A DNA stretch of 64,000 bases from Sphingomonas paeninsulae (GCF_003660165.1 NZ_CP032829.1:124001-188000); one strand, 5' to 3'. Shown: positions 19,938-30,353, counted from the first letter of the stretch. Numbers and translations: made by a program. The notes: a model not told the origin generated them from the sequence alone.

Positions 19938-19952
19938 GTTCTTGTTATGTTC
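19938..19952 (-). promoter_or_regulatory. LexA box over the promoter of the small membrane protein
   Basis: On the plus strand GTTC TTGTTAT GTTC, an exact GTTC-N7-GTTC match; a third GTTC half-site begins at 19931. On the minus strand it covers the -10-like CATAAC (19944-19949), downstream of a consensus TTGACA (19966-19971) with a 16-bp spacer. It is 53 bp from the minus-strand ATG and about 140 bp from rpsB, so the small gene is the likelier target. Confidence 0.75.
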
Positions 19953-20093
19953 TAGACTATCCGCTTGTCAACAACCAAATACAGGGCTACGGGGACCATC
20001 CATTCCACATGGGAAGCACCAAACCGGTGTTCGAGCGGCGACCGTTCGAATCATCGCTTCCCAGAGGTTAAACCGGGTTAAGGAGAACTGATT

Positions 20094-20894
20094 ATGGCGG
20101 CACCAGTCGTCACGATGCACCAGCTGTTAGATGCAGGCGCACATTTTGGACACCAGACACACCGCTGGAACCCAAAGATGAAACCATACATCTTTGGCGA
20201 CCGCAACGGCGTCCACATTCTCGATCTTTCGCAGACCGTACCTTTGATGGCGCGCGCGCTCGATTTCGTTTCGCAGATTTCTGCGGGCGGCGGCAAGGTT
20301 CTGTTCGTTGGCACCAAGCGCCAGGCTCAGGAGCCTATCGCTGACGCTGCTCGTGCTTCGGGCCAGCATTTCGTCAACCATCGCTGGTTGGGCGGCATGC
20401 TCACCAACTGGAAGACAATCTCCGGTTCGATCAAGCGCTTCAAGGCGCTGGAAGAGCAGCTTTCCGGCGACACGACGGGCCTTACCAAGAAGGAAGTCCT
20501 TCAGCTTACCCGTGAGCGCGACAAGTTCGAGCTTTCGCTCGGCGGCATTCGCGACATGGGCGGCATCCCCGATGTCATGTTCGTGATCGATGCGAACAAG
20601 GAAGAACTGGCGATCAAGGAAGCCAACACGCTCGGTATTCCGGTCGTCGCGATCCTCGATTCGAACGTTTCGCCTGACGGTATCGCATTCCCGATCCCAG
20701 CCAACGACGATGCAAGCCGGGCAATCCGCCTGTATTGCGAAGCTATCGGCGCTGCTTCGACCCGCAATGGGCAGCAGAAGGGCATTGATTTCGGCGCAAT
20801 GGTCGAGCCTCCGGTCGAGCCAGCATTGGCTGCACCTGAAGCAGCGCCAGTTGCCGAAGCTGCGCCTGCCGAGGCAGCACCAGCTACCGTCTAA
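20094..20894 (+). CDS. rpsB: 30S ribosomal protein uS2
   Basis: Small-subunit protein needed for binding of bS1. Strong ribosome binding site AAGGAG nine bases before ATG 20094. The family core is clear: [52 protein letters not shown] and [21 protein letters not shown] typical alphaproteobacterial Ala/Pro/Glu-rich tail (about 30 residues) ends the 266-residue protein. First gene of the translation/outer-membrane run, 86 bp before tsf. Confidence 0.97.
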   Translation: MAAPVVTMHQLLDAGAHFGHQTHRWNPKMKPYIFGDRNGVHILDLSQTVPLMARALDFVSQISAGGGKVLFVGTKRQAQEPIADAARASGQHFVNHRWLGGMLTNWKTISGSIKRFKALEEQLSGDTTGLTKKEVLQLTRERDKFELSLGGIRDMGGIPDVMFVIDANKEELAIKEANTLGIPVVAILDSNVSPDGIAFPIPANDDASRAIRLYCEAIGAASTRNGQQKGIDFGAMVEPPVEPALAAPEAAPVAEAAPAEAAPATV

Positions 20895-20980
20895 GCCGTC
20901 ACCGGCTAGTCATAACGACGGGGCAGGGCGCGTGAACACGTGTCCGCCCCGTCTGCATATCAGATAAAGGAATTAGGCAA

Positions 20981-21912
20981 ATGGCAGAGATCACAGCCGC
21001 TAGCGTCAAGGAACTGCGCGAGATTTCCGGCGCAGGCATGATGGATTGCAAGAAGGCACTGAACGAAACCGACGGCAACATGGATGCAGCGGTCGATTGG
21101 CTGCGCACCAAGGGGCTGGCGACTGCGGCTAAAAAGGCCGGTCGTGCGGCTTCCGAAGGTCTCGTCGGCGTGGCCGTCAGCGGCAACACGGGTGCCGCTG
21201 TCGAAGTCAACTCCGAGACCGATTTTGTTGCAAAGAACGAGCAGTTCCAGAACTTCGTGCGTTCGGCGACCGAACTCGCGCTGACCAACGGCACGATCGA
21301 GGCACTTGGCGCGGCGACGATGCCACAGGGCGGATCGGTTCAGGACGTGCTGACCGCGAACATCGCCACGATCGGTGAGAACCAGTCGCTGCGTCGCGTT
21401 GCCACTGTTTCCGTGAACGAGGGCGCTGTCGTGTCCTATGTCCACAATGCGGCGGCTCCCGGCCTCGGCAAGATCGGTGTTCTCGTCGCGCTTGAAGGCA
21501 ATGCCGACAAGGCGAAGATCGAAGCACTCGGTAAGCAGTTGGCGATGCATATCGCTGCTGCCAGCCCTGCTGCACTTCACGAGGAAGGCCTTGATGCCGC
21601 ACTCGTCGAGCGTGAGCGTGCGATTGCCATGGAAAAAGCAGCCGAAAGCGGCAAGCCAGCCAACATCATCGAAAAGATGGTCGAAGGTGCAATCGCCAAG
21701 TTCCGCAAGGAAAACGCGCTGTTGAGCCAAGTGTTCGTCATGGACAACAAAACCAAAATTTCGGACGTCGTTGCTGCGGCTGCAAAGGACGCAGGGGCAG
21801 CATTGCGCTGACCGCCTATGTCCGTTTCCAGCTTGGCGAAGGCATTGAGAAGGTTGTCAGCGACTTTGCCGCTGAAGTTGCCGCTACTGCGGGCGTCAAA
21901 CAGCCCGCCTAA
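20981..21912 (+). CDS. tsf: Translation elongation factor Ts, single-base frameshift near the 3' end
   Basis: Guanine-nucleotide exchange factor for EF-Tu. The N-terminal UBA-like domain ([35 protein letters not shown]) and the EF-Tu contact block [19 protein letters not shown] are intact. As written the frame stops at 21811 after DAGAALR. Adding one base near 21800 gives [20 protein letters not shown] and continues to TAA 21910-21912, for 310 residues, the normal length. The restored tail ([18 protein letters not shown]) is clearly EF-Ts. The gene is essential, so a missing base in the assembly is by far the likeliest reason. Ribosome binding site AAAGGAA before ATG 20981. Confidence 0.95.
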
Positions 21913-22004
21913 TCTGATTAGCTGAGCCTCGGCGCTTGGAATCGGCGCGTACCCAATCTAGGGTGCGCGCCGCCTGCCTCCTATTCGAAAGCACCCCGCG
22001 CGCC

Positions 22005-22730
22005 ATGAGCCGCTCCAGCTACAAACGAATATTACTGAAACTGTCGGGCGAAGTCCTGATGGGGCCAGGTCAGTTCGGTATCGATTCCGAAACGGTCGCG
22101 CGACTTGCTCAAGAGGTTAAAGCGGCCAAGGATTCGGGCTTTGAGCTGTGCCTTGTCATTGGTGGCGGCAACATCTTTCGCGGAATCGCCGGTGCAGCAT
22201 CGGGCATGGATCGAACCGCTGCCGACTACATGGGTATGCTGGCGACAGTGATGAACGCGCTGGCATTTCAGGATGCGCTCGAGAAAATCGGTGTCGATAC
22301 CCGTGTGCAGTCGGCAATTCCGATGGCGACGGTTTGCGAACCCTATATCCGGCGCCGCGCGATGCGGCACATGGAGAAGGGGCGGATCGTTATTTTTGCC
22401 GCGGGAACGGGCAATCCATTCTTCACAACCGACACGGCATCCGCATTGCGCGCTGCCGAAATGGGCTGTGATGCTTTGTTCAAGGGGACGAGCGTCGATG
22501 GTGTTTACAACGCCGATCCGAAGCAGGATCCGACTGCGACCCGTTATGAATCCTTGAGTTTTAATCGCGTCCTGTCAGACAATCTGAAGGTCATGGATGC
22601 GGCAGCTGTCGCGCTGTGCCGCGACAATCATATTCCGATCGTGGTGTTCAATATCCGCGAACAGGCTAATCTAGCGCTCGTATTAAGCGGGCAGGGCACG
22701 GCGACAATCGTCGGCAAAGAGGACAGTTAA
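22005..22730 (+). CDS. pyrH: UMP kinase
   Basis: Phosphorylates UMP to UDP in pyrimidine nucleotide synthesis; a hexameric amino-acid-kinase-fold enzyme. ATG 22005 gives [20 protein letters not shown], the family N-terminus; the upstream in-frame ATG 21936 adds unrelated residues. Blocks seen: [53 protein letters not shown] and [20 protein letters not shown]. 241 residues. Three bp separate it from frr. Confidence 0.95.
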   Translation: MSRSSYKRILLKLSGEVLMGPGQFGIDSETVARLAQEVKAAKDSGFELCLVIGGGNIFRGIAGAASGMDRTAADYMGMLATVMNALAFQDALEKIGVDTRVQSAIPMATVCEPYIRRRAMRHMEKGRIVIFAAGTGNPFFTTDTASALRAAEMGCDALFKGTSVDGVYNADPKQDPTATRYESLSFNRVLSDNLKVMDAAAVALCRDNHIPIVVFNIREQANLALVLSGQGTATIVGKEDS

Positions 22731-22733
22731 GTT

Positions 22734-23291
22734 ATGGCCGCATACGACAAAGCCGATCTGGAACGCCGGATGCTCGGTGCCGTTGAATCGCTAAAGGGCG
22801 ATCTTGGCGGACTACGCACCGGGCGAGCTTCGGTGAACCTGCTCGATCCCGTCACGGTCACGGTTTACGGCGCGAATATGCCGTTGAACCAGATTGCCAC
22901 CGTTTCGGCACCGGAGCCCCGGATGCTGTCGGTTCAGGTCTGGGACAAGGGCAATGTCGGCCCCGTCGACAAGGCGATCCGTTCGGCCGGCCTTGGCCTG
23001 AACCCGATCGTCGACGGCACGAACATCCGCCTTCCAATTCCCGATTTGACAGAGGAACGTCGCAAGGAGCTGGCTAAGCTAGCCGGTCAATACGCAGAAA
23101 AAGCACGTATCGCAGTGCGCAATGTTCGTCGCGACGGTATGGATGCGCTGAAGATAGACGAAAAGAAGAGCGAAATCAGCGAGGACGATCGCAAAAAACG
23201 CGAGACCGAAGTGCAAAAGATGACCGACAGCACGATTGCCGATATTGATTCGACGTCGGCTGCCAAGGAAAAGGAAATCCTCGGCAAGTGA
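22734..23291 (+). CDS. frr: Ribosome recycling factor
   Basis: Splits the post-termination ribosome together with EF-G. The 185-residue protein has the standard features: [60 protein letters not shown] and [19 protein letters not shown]. The helical tail [20 protein letters not shown] ends the protein. The TGA overlaps the GTG start of uppS. Confidence 0.96.
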   Translation: MAAYDKADLERRMLGAVESLKGDLGGLRTGRASVNLLDPVTVTVYGANMPLNQIATVSAPEPRMLSVQVWDKGNVGPVDKAIRSAGLGLNPIVDGTNIRLPIPDLTEERRKELAKLAGQYAEKARIAVRNVRRDGMDALKIDEKKSEISEDDRKKRETEVQKMTDSTIADIDSTSAAKEKEILGK

Positions 23292-24025
23292 GCGCTGTTG
23301 CCGCCACAACGGGAACCTCCGGGGCGACCGCGTGCGGCAAAACGTCCGGCGAGCTGCGCCACGTTGCGATCATTATGGACGGCAATGGCCGCTGGGCGAA
23401 AAAGCGATTTTTGCCACGGATTGCTGGTCATCGCAAAGGCATCGAAGCCGTTCGCGCGGTCAGTAGAGGAGCTCGCGAACAGGGTATCGACGTCCTGACG
23501 CTCTATGCGTTTTCATCGGAAAACTGGCGACGCCCGGCAGAGGAAATCAGCGACCTGATGGGTTTGCTTCGCCATTTCATCCAGACCGACATTGACGAGC
23601 TGGACGAGAGCAACGTCCGTTTGCGCGTAATCGGCGATCACAATGCGTTTGCGCCCGATCTTGTCGCGTTAATCGATGCGGCGGTTGAACGAACATCGAC
23701 GAACAGCGGATCGACGCTGGTAATCGGCCTGAATTATGGGTCGCAGGACGAGATCGTTCGTGCAGCGCGTAAATTGGCCGGTCGTGATCCTGCGACGATC
23801 GATGCGGCGGCGCTTGAAGCTGAGCTTGATACCGGCGACCTGCCACCGGTCGATCTTCTGATCCGCACGTCGGGCGAACAACGGCTGTCCAACTTCATGC
23901 TGTGGCAGGCTGCATATGCCGAACTGCTGTTTGTCGATACGCTGTGGCCCGATTTCGGCAAGGCGGCGCTGGCGGAAGCGGTTGCGACATACAATCTGCG
24001 CGAGCGGAGGTTTGGCGGGCTTTGA
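23288..24025 (+). CDS. uppS: Isoprenyl (undecaprenyl) diphosphate synthase
   Basis: Cis-prenyltransferase making the C55 lipid carrier for cell-wall and polysaccharide synthesis. The catalytic block [20 protein letters not shown], the [14 protein letters not shown] block and the C-terminal [20 protein letters not shown] are all present. GTG 23288 overlaps the frr stop. The first 25 residues are variable. 245 residues. The stop overlaps the likely TTG start of cdsA. Confidence 0.95.
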   Translation: MSAVAATTGTSGATACGKTSGELRHVAIIMDGNGRWAKKRFLPRIAGHRKGIEAVRAVSRGAREQGIDVLTLYAFSSENWRRPAEEISDLMGLLRHFIQTDIDELDESNVRLRVIGDHNAFAPDLVALIDAAVERTSTNSGSTLVIGLNYGSQDEIVRAARKLAGRDPATIDAAALEAELDTGDLPPVDLLIRTSGEQRLSNFMLWQAAYAELLFVDTLWPDFGKAALAEAVATYNLRERRFGGL

Positions 24026-24714
24026 CGATCGACGGTTCAGTGAAGAGCTCCGATCTTCGGACGCGTTTTCTTTCGGCATTTGCAATGGTCGTCGTGGCTT
24101 TTGCGGCGTTCTGGCTGGGCGGCTATGTGTTCCTGGCGTTCGTCGGACTGCTCGCCGTGGGCCTATTGTGGGAATGGTGGGGTCTTGCTCGGCGTATCAC
24201 GATAAACCCTGTCGGAAGGGCAGGCTGGCTGCTCGCCGGACTGATCTATATCGGCCTGTCATGCACGATGTTTGCTGCTTCTTACTTCCTCGGCATCCTC
24301 GCGCTGCTCCCGGCCATAATCGCAGTACTCCTTGTCATAGCGACTGACGTAGGCGCGTACTTCGTCGGGCGGACAGTCGGCGGCCCAAAGCTCTGGCCCA
24401 GGGTCAGCCCCAACAAAACGTGGTCGGGCCTCGCGGGTGGCATGATCGCTTCCGCAATCGCGTTACTACTGTTGTCCACACCGAATTCGATTGGCCGCGC
24501 AATATATCTGATCGTTTTCGGATTTCTGGTGGCGATCATCGCGCAAGCGGGTGACTTATTTGAAAGCAGAATGAAACGAATGGCTGGGGTAAAGGATTCG
24601 GGGCGCCTATTGCCTGGTCATGGCGGGCTGTTCGACCGGCTCGACGGACTGCTCGCGGTTCAGTTCGTTCAGGCGCTGCTGATGCTGGTCGCCACCGGGG
24701 CGGTGCTGCGATGA
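24022..24714 (+). CDS. cdsA: Phosphatidate cytidylyltransferase (CDP-diglyceride synthase)
   Basis: Makes CDP-diacylglycerol, the precursor of all phospholipids including those made by PssA in this window. Integral membrane protein with about six hydrophobic segments. The Cds signature is complete: SRMKRMAGVKDSGRLLPGHG followed by GLFDRLDG. Start choice is uncertain: TTG 24022 overlaps the uppS stop, giving 230 residues, and GTG 24040 is the next candidate. Longer in-frame options lie inside uppS. The stop overlaps the dxr ATG. Confidence 0.92.
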   Translation: MTIDGSVKSSDLRTRFLSAFAMVVVAFAAFWLGGYVFLAFVGLLAVGLLWEWWGLARRITINPVGRAGWLLAGLIYIGLSCTMFAASYFLGILALLPAIIAVLLVIATDVGAYFVGRTVGGPKLWPRVSPNKTWSGLAGGMIASAIALLLLSTPNSIGRAIYLIVFGFLVAIIAQAGDLFESRMKRMAGVKDSGRLLPGHGGLFDRLDGLLAVQFVQALLMLVATGAVLR

Positions 24715-25871
24715 CGCGTTCGGTTTCTATCCTTGGAGCAACGGGATCGGTCGGACAATCGACTCTGGATCTAGTATTGCGCGAGCCAAACAAGTTCGAT
24801 GTCGTGGCACTGACCGCCCATCGCGATGTGGCGGGACTGGCAAAGGCGGCGCGCGCGACGAATGCAAAGCTGGCGGTAATTTCCGACCCGACGCTTCATG
24901 GCGCGCTTGTCGATGCGCTCAGCGGAACGAATACCGAAATCGCGAGCGGCGACGAAGCCGTTACCGATGCCGCCTGCCGCGACGCCGACTGGCTGATGGC
25001 GGCGATCGTCGGATGCGCTGGCCTCAAATCGACAATGGCCGCGCTAAAGTGCGGTCGGACCGTGGCGTTTGCAAACAAGGAATCGCTGGTCTCCGCCGGG
25101 TCGTTGATGATCAGTGCGGCCGAAGCCTCGGGAGCAACGCTGCTTCCCGTTGATTCAGAACATAACGCGATATTTCAGTGCCTTGCAGGAAACTCTGCCA
25201 AGACCGTCCGAAAGATTGTACTGACCGCGAGCGGTGGCCCATTTCGGACATCTACACTCGAGCAAATGGCTGCTGCCACGCCGGAAACCGCGGTGAAGCA
25301 TCCCAACTGGTCGATGGGCGCAAAAATCTCTGTGGATTCTGCGACGATGATGAACAAGGGTCTCGAGTTGATCGAGGCGCATTATCTGTTCGCGACCGAA
25401 AGCGCACGGCTCGGTGTGCTATTTCACCCGCAGTCCGTGGTGCACTCGATGGTCGAATATATCGACGGGTCGGTGCTGGCACAGATGGGATCGCCCGACA
25501 TGCGAATCCCCATCGCATCGACGCTGGCTTGGCCCGATCGCATGGAAACGGGTGCAGAACCGTTGAACCTTGCCGCAATCGGGCGGCTGGATTTCGAAGA
25601 ACCTGATCTGGCGCGCTTTCCAGCGCTGACCCTAGCGCGCGACGCTCTTGAAGCAGGTGGCGCACGTCCGGCGGTGTTGAACGCGGCAAACGAAACTGCG
25701 GTCGCCGCGTTTCTGGCCCGTCGTATCGGCTTCCTCGCAATCGCCGATGTTGTGAAGGCCGTGCTTGACCGCTATGATCCGGCCGATCCTGCGACGATCG
25801 AAGACGTGCTGGCAATCGATGCCGAAGCACGCCGCGTTGCAGAAACCGCCATGAAGGGCCTGACTGCTTGA
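24711..25871 (+). CDS. dxr: 1-deoxy-D-xylulose-5-phosphate reductoisomerase
   Basis: Second step of the MEP isoprenoid pathway, supplying UppS with prenyl precursors. NADPH-binding GATGSVGQSTLDLVL at the N-terminus; metal and substrate blocks VDSEHNAIFQCL, LTASGGPFRTSTLEQM, HPNWSMGAKISVDSATMMNK and LELIEAHYLF are visible. 386 residues, normal. ATG 24711 overlaps the cdsA stop (ATGA), and its own stop overlaps the rseP TTG. Confidence 0.96.
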   Translation: MTRSVSILGATGSVGQSTLDLVLREPNKFDVVALTAHRDVAGLAKAARATNAKLAVISDPTLHGALVDALSGTNTEIASGDEAVTDAACRDADWLMAAIVGCAGLKSTMAALKCGRTVAFANKESLVSAGSLMISAAEASGATLLPVDSEHNAIFQCLAGNSAKTVRKIVLTASGGPFRTSTLEQMAAATPETAVKHPNWSMGAKISVDSATMMNKGLELIEAHYLFATESARLGVLFHPQSVVHSMVEYIDGSVLAQMGSPDMRIPIASTLAWPDRMETGAEPLNLAAIGRLDFEEPDLARFPALTLARDALEAGGARPAVLNAANETAVAAFLARRIGFLAIADVVKAVLDRYDPADPATIEDVLAIDAEARRVAETAMKGLTA

Positions 25872-26992
25872 TCGAAACTCCCGGCATACTCTGGTCGATC
25901 CTCTTCTTTGCGCTCGCCATTGCGCCGCTCATCTTCATTCACGAGATGGGGCATTACCTGGTCGGACGCTGGTGCGGCGTGAAGGCTGAGGTGTTTTCAA
26001 TCGGATTCGGCAAACCTCTTGCCAAATGGTCGGACAAACGTGGCACACGCTGGCAGATCGGTTGGATGCCGTTGGGCGGCTATGTCCGCTTTGCCGGTGA
26101 CATGACCGCAACAAGCGAGCCGACCGCCGAATGGCTGTCCCTGCCCCCCGAAGAGCGCAACCGGACGTTTCAGGCAAAGCCGGTATGGCAGCGCGCACTC
26201 ATCGTGCTGGCGGGGCCGGCAACGAATTTTTTGTTCGCGATCATCGTTTTCGCTGGGCTTTTCAGCTTTTACGGCGAACCCCGCGTCGACCCGGTGATCG
26301 GTGCGGTCGTTCCCGGTTCCGCCGCTGCGCAAGCTGATCTGCGTGCCGGGGACCGTATCGTTGCGATCGATGGCAATCCCATCAGTCGGTACGACCAGAT
26401 TGCGATGATCGTTCAGGTTCGCGCGAACCAGGTCACGGTATTTTCCATCCAGCGTGGGTCGGTGCCGCTCAACATTTCGGTGACACCGAAAGCGGAAAAG
26501 GTGGATAATCCCGGCGGCGCTCCCGTGTTGCTCGGTCGCGCAGGGATCATGTCCGGCCCCGTTCGTATGGTGAAGCTACAGTTTTGGGAGCTTCCGGGCG
26601 CTGCTGTGAAATTTACGGGGCAAGCGGTCGGCGGCATGATGACCGGACTGCGTCAGATAATCGTCGGTCAACGCTCGGTCGATGAACTTGGCGGCCCCGT
26701 GAAGATGGCGCGCATATCCGGCGAAGTCGCGATGGGCACGCCGATCCAGTTCCTATTCTTCATGACGATGATCTCGATTAATCTGGGATTCATCAACCTG
26801 TTGCCAATTCCGACGCTCGATGGCGGACATCTTGTATTTTATGTCGCCGAAGCGGTTCGACGCAAACCGGTGGGTCTGCGCGCTCAGGAATGGGCGTTCA
26901 AATCGGGACTTGTCATGCTGCTGGCGTTCATGTTGTTTGTGACAGTCAACGATCTCGGCCTGTGGAATCGTCTAGCCGGGTTGATTGGCTAG
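25868..26992 (+). CDS. rseP: RIP metalloprotease RseP (site-2 protease)
   Basis: Inner-membrane zinc protease that cleaves anti-sigma factors and leftover signal peptides. The zinc motif HEMGH is in the first membrane segment (LIFIHEMGHYLVGRWCG), the third zinc ligand lies in NLLPIPTLDGGHL, and one PDZ-like domain (VVPGSAAAQADLRAGDRIVA) sits between. Start TTG 25868 overlaps the dxr stop; no better start is available. 374 residues with four membrane segments. Sits directly before bamA, the usual arrangement. Confidence 0.94.
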   Translation: MIETPGILWSILFFALAIAPLIFIHEMGHYLVGRWCGVKAEVFSIGFGKPLAKWSDKRGTRWQIGWMPLGGYVRFAGDMTATSEPTAEWLSLPPEERNRTFQAKPVWQRALIVLAGPATNFLFAIIVFAGLFSFYGEPRVDPVIGAVVPGSAAAQADLRAGDRIVAIDGNPISRYDQIAMIVQVRANQVTVFSIQRGSVPLNISVTPKAEKVDNPGGAPVLLGRAGIMSGPVRMVKLQFWELPGAAVKFTGQAVGGMMTGLRQIIVGQRSVDELGGPVKMARISGEVAMGTPIQFLFFMTMISINLGFINLLPIPTLDGGHLVFYVAEAVRRKPVGLRAQEWAFKSGLVMLLAFMLFVTVNDLGLWNRLAGLIG

Positions 26993-27047
26993 TGCGCATC
27001 GGGCAGGGCGATGCACCATTTTTATTTCTGAGTAAGGGCCGGACCGC

Positions 27048-29723
27048 GTGACAGCGAACAAGTCAGTTTTTCAAGGCGGCCGCTATTTATCCGTCCTGCT
27101 CGTAGGAACCATGCTTGGCGGCGCTCCAGCGCTTGCGCAGCGGAATCGGCCCACGCCTCAGCCTGCGACAAGCCTGCTGTCGCCCGCGCCACCAGCGCCT
27201 GCACCGGTTACAGACGGCGGCACGATCAAATCGATCGCCGTCAGTGGTGCCCAACGCATCGAGCCGGAAACGGTTCGATCTTATGTGAAACTGCGGATCG
27301 GCGGCGCGTACACTCGCGAATCGCTTGATCAGGCGTTGCAGGATCTTTTTGCGACCGAACTTTTTGCCGACGTCCAAATTCGCGACGAAAACGGTGCTCT
27401 AACGATTATCGTTAAAGAAAACCCGGTCATTAACCGGATCGTGTTCGAGGGTAACAAGCGCATCAAGGAGGATAAGCTCTCCAAGGAACTGAAGCTTGCT
27501 CCGCGCCAGATCTTTACGCGGTCGAAGGTGCGTGCCGATATCGCGCGCATCATCGAACTTTATCGACGCCAGGGCCGGTTCGCTGCCACCGTCGAACCAA
27601 AGATGGTCATGCTCGACCAGAATCGCGTCGATGTGGTGTATGAAGTTTCGGAAGGGCCAAAGTCCAAGGTCCGGCAGATCAACATCATCGGGAACACTAA
27701 GTTTTCGGATGGCGAGCTCCGCAGCGAGATGGTGACGAAGCGTTCGAGTCTGTCGCGGATGCTCTCGTCGAATACGAGCTACGATCCTGACAAACTTGCC
27801 TATGATCAAGGCAAGCTGCGCCAATTTTACCTGACCAATGGTTACGCCGATTTCCGGGTCGTTTCAGCCGTGTCAGAACTGACGCCAGACAAGCGTGATT
27901 TCATCATCACCTATGTCGTGGAAGAGGGCGAACGCTATAAATTCGGCGATATCGACGTCGAAAGCGACATTCGCGATTTCAAGGCGACAACCGTCAAGAC
28001 GTTGCTGCCGATGCATAAAGGCGAATGGTATAACGCCAAGCTTGTCGAGGACACGGTCGACAATGTGACAAAAACTGCGGGCCTGCTCGGTTACGCATTT
28101 GCGCAGATCGATCCACAATTCGACCGGCAAAAAGACACACGGACGATGAACATCACGTTCCGCGTTGCCGATGCACCGCGCGTTTATGTCGAGCGTATCG
28201 ACGTGAACGGCAATACGCTTACGCAGGACAAAGTCGTGCGTCGCGAATTCCGACTGGCAGAGGGCGACGCATTCAACAGCTATTCGGTCAAGCGTTCGGA
28301 AGATCGCATCAAGTCACTGGGCTTTTTCCAGGAAAAGCTGGAAATCGCGCAAACACAGGGTTCGGCACCCGATCGCGTCATTCTTCAGGCGAATGTCGAA
28401 GAAAAATCGACGGGTGAACTTCAGTTGTCGGCCGGTTATTCCAGCCTTGAAAAGTTCATCATCAATGCCTCGATCAAGCAGCGTAACTTCCGCGGCAAGG
28501 GCCAGGAACTGCGTGCCTCGGTCAGCTATTCGACTTATTCGAAGTCGGTGGAAGTTGGCTTCACCGAACCGTATCTTTTCGACAAGAATATCGCGCTGGG
28601 CGGCGATATTTTCCGCCGGGATTACAACTCGTTCAACTACACCAACAACGGTGACCGCAACACGACCTATTCACAGTTGACGACGGGGTTCCAGCTTCGA
28701 ACCGGCGTTCCGCTGACCGAGTTTGTGTCGGTCGCAGGACGGTTTGGAGTCAGCTACGATCAGGTTACGCTCGATCAGAATACATATTATATCAACGGCC
28801 AATGTAGCCCACTCATTGCCGGTCGCTATTTGTGCGATGCACTGGGCAACCGTCTGACATCGTCGATCGGTTACAGCATCGTTTACGACAATCTGAACAA
28901 CGGCATCCACCCGACTAAGGGTCAGCGCGCTGTCTTCAGTCAGGACTTTGCCGGACTTGGCGGTGACGTCCATTATCTGCGGACAAGGATCGAGGCGTCG
29001 AAATATTGGGATCTTGGGGCTAAGTTCATTGCATCGGCAAGGATGGAAGCCGGATATATCAAGTCTTTCGATTCGAGCGTTAACGGTGCAGATCCAATCC
29101 GCCTGACAGATCGTTTCTTCCTCGGTCAGCCGCAACTTCGCGGTTTCGACATTCGTGGTGTTGGTCCCCGTGTGGTGCGAACTCCATATGTCACGGATCC
29201 AGTAACCGGCCTTCAGACGAAATCGACCGATACCAGCACTCAAACCGACGATGCACTGGGCGGCCGCGCTTATTATCTGGGTCGGCTTGAACTTGAGATT
29301 CCGCTGGGAGCGGGTGCAAAAGAACTCGGGTTGCGGCCTTCGATATTCATTGACGCAGGCGCCGTTTTTGGGACGACCAAACCTGAGCTACAAGACTATA
29401 TGAATGGCGACACCCGATTGATACAGCCGCTTTTAAGTTCAAGCGGCGGCAAGCAGTGTATCGATACTGCAACATCATCGACCGTGACGCCTATCCCTAC
29501 CTCCGGTGCCTGCGCTGCTGGAACAACCTTGTATCAGAATGTTATTCCCGGCTTTAGCGAGGCATATTATGGCGACTCTCCCAGCCCTCGTCTCTCGATC
29601 GGCTTCGGCGTCAACTGGAACTCGCCATTCGGTCCTTTCCGTATAGATATTGCCAAGGCTCTCTTGAAACAGCCAGGCGATCAAACCAAACTGTTCACAT
29701 TCAACGTAGGAACCCAATTCTAA
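27048..29723 (+). CDS. bamA: Outer membrane assembly factor BamA
   Basis: Inserts beta-barrel proteins in the outer membrane. After a signal region (cleavage near ALAQ) come five POTRA domains (about residues 65-440; e.g. IKSIAVSGAQRIEPETVRSY, INRIVFEGNKRIKEDKLSKE) and a 16-stranded barrel with the conserved FFLGQPQLRGFDIRGVGPR lid motif. The C-terminal residue is Phe (FNVGTQF), the barrel recognition signal. Start GTG 27048. 891 residues. Its TAA overlaps the ompH ATG. The barrel includes a Ser/Thr-rich insertion near residue 800. Confidence 0.95.
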   Translation: MTANKSVFQGGRYLSVLLVGTMLGGAPALAQRNRPTPQPATSLLSPAPPAPAPVTDGGTIKSIAVSGAQRIEPETVRSYVKLRIGGAYTRESLDQALQDLFATELFADVQIRDENGALTIIVKENPVINRIVFEGNKRIKEDKLSKELKLAPRQIFTRSKVRADIARIIELYRRQGRFAATVEPKMVMLDQNRVDVVYEVSEGPKSKVRQINIIGNTKFSDGELRSEMVTKRSSLSRMLSSNTSYDPDKLAYDQGKLRQFYLTNGYADFRVVSAVSELTPDKRDFIITYVVEEGERYKFGDIDVESDIRDFKATTVKTLLPMHKGEWYNAKLVEDTVDNVTKTAGLLGYAFAQIDPQFDRQKDTRTMNITFRVADAPRVYVERIDVNGNTLTQDKVVRREFRLAEGDAFNSYSVKRSEDRIKSLGFFQEKLEIAQTQGSAPDRVILQANVEEKSTGELQLSAGYSSLEKFIINASIKQRNFRGKGQELRASVSYSTYSKSVEVGFTEPYLFDKNIALGGDIFRRDYNSFNYTNNGDRNTTYSQLTTGFQLRTGVPLTEFVSVAGRFGVSYDQVTLDQNTYYINGQCSPLIAGRYLCDALGNRLTSSIGYSIVYDNLNNGIHPTKGQRAVFSQDFAGLGGDVHYLRTRIEASKYWDLGAKFIASARMEAGYIKSFDSSVNGADPIRLTDRFFLGQPQLRGFDIRGVGPRVVRTPYVTDPVTGLQTKSTDTSTQTDDALGGRAYYLGRLELEIPLGAGAKELGLRPSIFIDAGAVFGTTKPELQDYMNGDTRLIQPLLSSSGGKQCIDTATSSTVTPIPTSGACAAGTTLYQNVIPGFSEAYYGDSPSPRLSIGFGVNWNSPFGPFRIDIAKALLKQPGDQTKLFTFNVGTQF

Positions 29724-30352
29724 TGAAAATGATGTTCAAGGCAGCCCTTCTTGCTGCAACTCCATTCGCCGTTGCCGCTGGTATCGTTCCCGTCGCGGTT
29801 GCTCAGGCTGCCGGTAACGTCGGCGTTGCCGATGTGCAGGGTGCTATCCAGAAAACAAATGCCTTCACGACTGCAATGACGCAGATGAAGACCACCTATG
29901 CCGCTCCGATCGCAGCTTTCGATGCGCGGTCGAAGGCTCTGCAAGCTTCGCTTCAGCCTGAGATCGTTGCGTTCCAGGCGGCGCAAAAAGCTCCCAACGC
30001 CAATCAGGCAACTCTGCAGACACAATATGCTGCCATCCAGCAGAAGCAGCAGGCCGCACAGGCCGAATTGCAGCGTTTGTCGGCTCCGATCGCCCGCGCT
30101 CAGGCTTATGTCGAAGAACAGATTGGTGCGAAGCTCGATGCTGCCATCAAGACTGCAATGACAGCTAAAGGCATTACCCTTGTAGTCGCTCCACAGGCAG
30201 CAATTTCCTATGTGCCATCGGTCGATCTGACGGACGCCATCGTTGCCGAATTGAACAAGAGCGTACCGACCGCAAGCATCACGCCACCAACTGGCTGGGC
30301 ACCTAATGGACAGGGCGCTCCTGGGAACTCCGCAGCACCACAGGGTCGCTGA
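29723..30352 (+). CDS. skp: OmpH/Skp-family periplasmic chaperone
   Basis: Periplasmic holdase that escorts unfolded barrel proteins to BamA. Signal peptide at residues 1-30 ([16 protein letters not shown]), then a long Gln/Ala-rich coiled coil (residues 55-140: [36 protein letters not shown]) typical of Skp tentacles, then a short C-terminal strand region. 209 residues, longer than the E. coli protein because of a Pro-rich tail. The ATG shares a base with the bamA TAA, so both are made together. Confidence 0.88.
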   Translation: MKMMFKAALLAATPFAVAAGIVPVAVAQAAGNVGVADVQGAIQKTNAFTTAMTQMKTTYAAPIAAFDARSKALQASLQPEIVAFQAAQKAPNANQATLQTQYAAIQQKQQAAQAELQRLSAPIARAQAYVEEQIGAKLDAAIKTAMTAKGITLVVAPQAAISYVPSVDLTDAIVAELNKSVPTASITPPTGWAPNGQGAPGNSAAPQGR

Positions 30353-30353
30353 C

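Noticed and set aside
20030-20093. tRNA-like arm (GTTCGAATC) before rpsB
   Set aside because: No acceptor stem or anticodon arm can be folded around it.
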